From assembly GCF_026340465.1 (NCBI RefSeq), contig NZ_JAPEPC010000001.1, forward strand, positions 1,615,501 through 1,679,500: a stretch of 64,000 bases of DNA, given 5' to 3'. The notes beneath the pieces are model-generated. The model saw nothing but the letters and a program-made list of their open reading frames with translations, had not been told where the DNA came from and did no database searches. Within the stretch, counting starts at the first letter, position 1. Each line of letters opens with the position of its first letter. The DNA comes from Streptomyces sp. NBC_01306. GTDB lineage: Bacteria; Actinomycetota; Actinomycetes; Streptomycetales; Streptomycetaceae. Below, piece after piece: positions 63,509 through 64,000 of this stretch. The translations under genes were made by a program, and so were the position numbers.

Positions 63509-64000
63509 GCCGGAACCCCGTACGGTGTCGTGCCGCCGGCCGGGCGGAGCAGTTCGGCCAGTGCTCCGGTGCGGTCGAGGCCGGGTACGGATTCGGGGGC
63601 GCAGCGGGGGCAGCCGTGGCAGCGCAGGACCCGGTGGGAGTCGAGGTTTCCGCTGCGCACACTGAGCGCGACCACTGTTCCGGGGTCGGGCGGCTGGTGC
63701 AGCAGGCCGTGTGCCACGCCCGCCGCCGCCCGGGCGTACTGCGGCAGGAATCCGCGTGGTCCGCACGCGGGGTCGTCCGCGCAGGCCGCCCGGACTGCGG
63801 CGGTGATCGCGGACTGGTCGTCGTGCTGGACCCGCCTCGCCAGATAGCAGTCGAAGCAGGGCCCGGCGCCCGGCACCACCCATGGGCCGAGCCGGACGGT
63901 CAGGTCCTCGTCGACCACCGGCAGCCACGGCACCCCGTGCTGCCAGGCCGCACGGTCAGCGCTGCGGCACACCTCCGGCATCGGATGCGGAGCAGCCACG
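63505..64000 (-). CDS. E1-like (ThiF-type) TOMM biosynthesis protein, C-terminal part only
   Basis: About 165 residues are visible. They include LADRAAWQHGVPWLPVV-like sequence (SADRAAWQHGVPWLPVV), a strand/turn VVPGAGPCFDCYLARR with a zinc-type CFDC, and a second cysteine cluster CHGCPRC near the end. This is the C-terminal half of an E1-like leader-binding protein of ocin-ThiF type. The visible first codons (VAAPHPMPEVC) look internal, so the real start lies beyond the right edge. Its stop overlaps the start of the fusion gene (ATGA), so it is the upstream gene of the same operon. Confidence 0.8.
   Translation of the reverse strand, partial: VAAPHPMPEVCRSADRAAWQHGVPWLPVVDEDLTVRLGPWVVPGAGPCFDCYLARRVQHDDQSAITAAVRAACADDPACGPRGFLPQYARAAAGVAHGLLHQPPDPGTVVALSVRSGNLDSHRVLRCHGCPRCAPESVPGLDRTGALAELLRPAGGTTPYGVPA

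Noticed and set aside
63505..63999. The E1-like gene as a complete short gene starting at 63999
   Set aside because: The sequence at its first residues reads like the middle of an E1-like protein and an in-frame continuation past 64000 is likely, so it is treated as partial.

Overview
The window is high-GC (roughly 70% or more) actinobacterial DNA. GTG starts, GC-biased third positions, twin-arginine secreted enzymes, an EF-hand protein, LuxR two-component pairs and overall gene content all point to Streptomyces. From memory, and not checked here, the order rmdB-like / ligA / methionine synthase / mnmA / cysteine desulfurase / opp / SseB / gcvT-gcvH-glyA-sdaA matches a conserved block of the Streptomyces core chromosome. 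I see no tRNA, rRNA, insertion sequence, phage gene or CRISPR array.

Layout. 1-5013: a membrane c-di-GMP GGDEF/EAL protein cut by the left edge, NAD-dependent DNA ligase and a MetE-core protein. 5112-11523: a beta-propeller membrane protein, SDR, LOG-family protein, DUF427 protein, tRNA 2-thiouridylase MnmA, Tat-exported amidase and cysteine desulfurase; the last and MnmA form a sulfur-relay pair. 11596-16063: two small membrane proteins divergent from a TetR regulator with a clear operator, then a thioesterase, a UPF0126/TRIC-type protein and an M1 peptidase. 16135-22596: a complete peptide ABC importer operon (oppC-oppA-oppB-oppD-oppF). 22934-25501: two SseB-like proteins and a P-loop protein. 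25655-30267: a glycine riboswitch followed by gcvT, gcvH, glyA and sdaA, a glycine/serine one-carbon module.

30298-42813 is mixed: GtrA protein, RibD-like reductase, a TetR/ketosynthase divergent pair with a palindromic operator, GH25 lysozyme, F420-type NADP reductase, GH64 glucanase with a LacI/CebR-type palindrome upstream, EF-hand protein, MerR regulator, GNAT enzyme, a YncE-like lipoprotein coupled to a degenerate polysaccharide deacetylase, an anti-sigma-type ATPase and an enoyl-CoA hydratase. 42975-55654: two paralogous L,D-transpeptidase lipoproteins, glycogen debranching enzyme GlgX, a NarL-type two-component system next to an ABC-2 exporter, and a heterodimeric ABC exporter.

55655-64000 is the accessory end. 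A lower-GC secreted protein with an early TTA codon (55923-58295) faces a tightly overlapped minus-strand operon running in from beyond the right edge: E1-like protein (partial), an RRE/E1-like-SagB fusion, a second SagB-type dehydrogenase, a YcaO enzyme and a TfuA-like protein. This is a ribosomal-peptide (TOMM, azole or thioamide RiPP) gene cluster and the most interesting part of the window. Its precursor peptide was not found here and probably lies past 64000.
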